Shown in pieces: positions 62,201 through 64,000 of a stretch of DNA of 64,000 bases. The position numbers and the translations under genes were made by a program. The notes below the pieces were generated by a model. The model was not told where the DNA came from. It did no database searches and was given only the letters and a program-made list of their open reading frames with translations. The number at the start of each line of letters is the position of its first letter. Positions within the stretch are counted from its first letter, which is position 1. Source of the DNA: Saccharomycopsis fibuligera x Saccharomycopsis cf. fibuligera (lineage: Eukaryota > Ascomycota > Saccharomycetes > Ascoideales > Saccharomycopsidaceae); assembly GCA_001936135.1 (NCBI GenBank), contig CP012811.1, forward strand, positions 1,984,001 to 2,048,000, in the 5' to 3' direction.

Positions 62201-64000
62201 AATTACCTCCACTAAAAAAACCAGTAACAAATCTTGGGTATACTTGTGGAATTCTCATATGTTTTTCACCACTGCTTTCACTGAGCTTTTTGAACACCTT
62301 GTAGCAGCCAAGGGTGTGTCTTTTCAAAACTGTCATTTCGATTTTCACCACTTGTAAGTATGATTCACTTGAAAACTTGTCAAAATCTGCTTTTAAATCA
62401 TATGCATGGCTTTTGTCTAACTGGGCAGCGAGCACTTTATTTGCAGTATTGAGCGAATTGTTATTATTACTACCTCCACTAGTACCACCAAAAATAGAAG
62501 CAGCGGCCGTGCTTTGAGTATCAGAATACATATTTGACTGAAATGAAGAAGCACGACCCTTTAGCAATTCTTCGTTGGATTCAAATTTTTCTTCATCATA
62601 ATCATCATTATCGAAATCAATGCTATTGAGATCAGTTTCTGTTTTATCGCTAGAGTCTGAAGGCTTTTCATACGGCTCTTCAAGTTCTCTAAGAGAGAGG
62701 CATAGATTACCATTAACCACAATCAAAGCTACTGACCTAGAGATCTTTACTAATCTTTTCTTGATTGGCACCTCAAAACCATACTTGACAAGTTTTTCAT
62801 GTGACAATCTTGCAGCAGTGTAGATCAAAACGCAAAGTTTTGAGGCAATATTGAAAATACCATTGAACCCTTGCTTGTCATTTTCAATAAGAGCTTTCAA
62901 GCAACGTTCCAATAACAAGAACAATGTATCTTTGAGACCGTCCCAAGTAGTCAAGTCTTTAGGATGCTGAATGAATAAATCTGACAAGTCAAAAATGTTT
63001 TGTGAAACTTCTTTATTATTAGAGGACAAAACCGGGTCGCTGTCCGCTGTTGAAGATTTTTGATTTTGTGATTGCAGTTGCAGTTGTTGACCAAAAGTTT
63101 GAGCATTAACGTTCGCCAAACTTTCACGACTAGCACTATCGCGATATCCTAAATTCAATGAACTGCTGTGATTTGGCAGGCCGCCCATCATATATACGGA
63201 CAGGCCAGCATTAGTATTGTGGGGTTTTTGATTCTGAGTATTGATTGAAGCGTTGGATGAGTCCACGGGTGTATCATCGTTGTACTTTTTTGCATTATTA
63301 ACTTTGTTATTGGCTGCATTATTAGTTGCTGGTAAATTATTATTGCTTTGTGGTGGAGATGTTTTCATGGCCCCGGTGCCAGCGCGTCTGATAGAGGCTC
63401 CAGAGTAGTATTTATTGTATCTATCATCATTCTGTTTCTTATTAGGTATGCCTTTGATGAAATTTATGAATTTTTGACCTCTTTTGTTATGAGAATCGTG
63501 ATTACCAGTAAAATTTCTATGACCGCCATTATACTGCCACTCATCGGATGTCAAGAGTGGGCCTCCCAAAGTGTTGGCATGTTGAGCAGTAGGGTTTTTG
63601 ATATTATGGCTACTGGCGTTATTGCTTGTCCCTGCTCCTGTAACATGATATGCGCCAATATTATTATTATTATTAGTAGTAGTAGTAGTAGTAGTAGTAG
63701 TATTATGGTCAGATGTCGATGAAGCGCCAGGCAAGTTCAACTCCAAGTTTGCTGAACCGTTTGAAAAGGGCAATTCATCACAGTATATGTCCAAGTCAGA
63801 GTTGTAAAATAGCGTTTTGCCTTCTGGGCCTACCTGAGGCAACCAGTACAGCTGTTCTTTGCCAAACTTTGCCATTACCATGTTTTCGGCGTCTTTAAGG
63901 GATAGTATTTTTGAGTTTGCAGTACTGATAGTGGTGCTATTTGAAGCTGCGGTGTTATTTGTGTTTGCTGAATCATTAGTAGTACTGCTGGAGTTTGTGG
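59292..64000 (-). CDS. CDC25: Ras guanine nucleotide exchange factor Cdc25, 5' part missing
   Basis: The frame is open from the stop at 59292 to the right edge; the ATG at 63881 is internal, because 39 further in-frame codons (including KILSLKDAEN) precede it and the expected SH3 domain would lie beyond the window. Cdc25 loads GTP onto Ras to activate adenylate cyclase. Seen: YWLPQVGPEGKTLFYNSDLD near the 5' end; a long Asn/Ser/Gly-rich middle; the RasGEF N-domain (GGTKEVLVTHLTNHENFDPK, about 60620-60940); and the catalytic RasGEF domain (about 59720-60410) with NNFSSMTAVISSLASSPIHR, LRKTWALIP and PCVPFVGVYLTDLTFIANGT. The C-terminal 110 residues are acidic and low complexity. Two leucines of YWLPQ and QLYW are CTG codons. 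Confidence 0.92.
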   Translation of the reverse strand, partial: TNSSSTTNDSANTNNTAASNSTTISTANSKILSLKDAENMVMAKFGKEQLYWLPQVGPEGKTLFYNSDLDIYCDELPFSNGSANLELNLPGASSTSDHNTTTTTTTTTNNNNNIGAYHVTGAGTSNNASSHNIKNPTAQHANTLGGPLLTSDEWQYNGGHRNFTGNHDSHNKRGQKFINFIKGIPNKKQNDDRYNKYYSGASIRRAGTGAMKTSPPQSNNNLPATNNAANNKVNNAKKYNDDTPVDSSNASINTQNQKPHNTNAGLSVYMMGGLPNHSSSLNLGYRDSASRESLANVNAQTFGQQLQLQSQNQKSSTADSDPVLSSNNKEVSQNIFDLSDLFIQHPKDLTTWDGLKDTLFLLLERCLKALIENDKQGFNGIFNIASKLCVLIYTAARLSHEKLVKYGFEVPIKKRLVKISRSVALIVVNGNLCLSLRELEEPYEKPSDSSDKTETDLNSIDFDNDDYDEEKFESNEELLKGRASSFQSNMYSDTQSTAAASIFGGTSGGSNNNNSLNTANKVLAAQLDKSHAYDLKADFDKFSSESYLQVVKIEMTVLKRHTLGCYKVFKKLSESSGEKHMRIPQVYPRFVTGFFSGGNWQNPFFSDFNDPKVTLDNSIASLDSQSLASNDNYSSLSASEIKRKDLAIKDFQQRAKRLVNLSNENLTMLTVKVKDLFVILDEILVHLSSGSSSSTNNKTIERRNFNIISLVYKALACIAIIMDIFESFDFSIFNSQFFDNPRAESGSVKSHSSSTNSYSILFGSGKSAGGLGDLSSHGVSSGTTGGNGSGAGNGSGSGSGSTSAGAGGNGLGSGAGTRTAKETGIISIAYPILIEFFEVKQDLHNSISELIMDSQALTAEDPSIFKVMKQPTPPTAQARSGSKFSIDDLADDLKEVLSLTDSIDNFSDSNRSIFNNFDKNTNRLIKKIRDDLNILLIIIGQLIEEKESLRNYAERVMHSNLDYENYLSDRKIDLSDKGYLIDDEVISKNYKPEKKKPTEEIPWYLDSDEEYDLYYDARGEIKGGTKEVLVTHLTNHENFDPKFNKIFLSTFRSMMTPGELVSLLIARFNIQPPEGLSFEEYDIWVKKKAYPIRLRCVNIMKMLLQKFWIDVYSEDRRSLELWLKFAQRLIEINFPSCRVIHDEIEAKLSGKQITRRGASGAGANISYSAVPPPSEPAPEAIIPTVTRHHKQLKLLDIDYVEFARQLTLKDFELYSQITLLQCLERVWKNKYGSFGGSKHITEFINNSNNLTAYVSHMVLRKHDINKRAKVIDYFIAVAEQCRQFNNFSSMTAVISSLASSPIHRLRKTWALIPTDSKKLLDNMNSLMDTKRNFNKYREMLKYVSGVPCVPFVGVYLTDLTFIANGTRDYLNGDTNVINFYKRAKMESIISNILAFQGTSYPFKYIDMIQEFICKGFKECPSADSQYQISLILEPRESASSQLNSINALRARLNNKADNDNGDDVENQKSQTRLSDSTFNTDGGQSTTGQSSDANSNSHQLKLHQSLEHAKLNSTPFHLSASKEEMEKLMDYFEQDSSDETENSSSDDEPRTNLAGNKNQTENNAEVTE

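Overview
The window looks like nuclear chromosomal DNA from a budding yeast of the CUG-Ser (Candida/Debaryomyces-type) clade. The genes are almost all intronless and sit in AT-rich spacers. They match well-known ascomycete families. I found no in-frame CTG codon in the Cu-only superoxide dismutase gene, in the D-ribulokinase kinase domain or in the parts of ARX1 I read codon by codon, although all three are full of TTG, TTA, CTT and CTC. That is the usual signature of a lineage in which CTG was reassigned to serine. The GPI-type Cu-only superoxide dismutase and the long Asn/Ser-rich inserts also fit. All proteins below were read with the standard code, so residues encoded by CTG (for example in RAD10, BRN1 and CDC25) may really be serine. 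I cannot name the species.

Layout, left to right: NIC96 (cut by the left edge, minus), ANR2-like DENN protein (plus), BRN1 condensin kleisin (minus), NOP53 (minus), RSM18 with one intron (minus), tRNA-Ser(AGA), secreted ferritin-like Rds1-type protein (minus), ARX1 (plus), Cu-only superoxide dismutase (plus), BUR6/NC2-alpha (minus), tRNA-His(GTG), D-ribulokinase (plus), MSH6 (minus) divergent from RAD10 (plus), an unrecognised Ser-rich protein (minus), KNS1 LAMMER kinase (minus), a three-finger C2H2 transcription factor (plus), a chitin deacetylase (minus), an unrecognised coiled-coil protein (minus), a putative N-myristoylated protein (plus), TYW3 (plus) and CDC25 RasGEF (minus, cut by the right edge).

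These are mostly independent housekeeping genes, as is normal in yeast. Some shared control is visible. MSH6 and RAD10, both DNA repair genes, share a divergent promoter with two ACGCGT (MCB) boxes. ARX1 and NOP53, both 60S biogenesis genes, have PAC-like and RRPE-like elements upstream.

Spacers are unusually long and rich in A/T homopolymers (up to 38 nt). The outlier is a gene-free gap of almost 5 kb (46320-51306) lying between two convergent 3' ends, where no promoter is expected. The other main oddity is the zinc-finger gene: its frame stays open for 128 codons upstream of the first usable ATG, in a stretch of about 400 nt with no ATG in any frame, behind a single four-codon uORF. I saw no convincing mobile element, viral relic, CRISPR array or horizontally acquired island.
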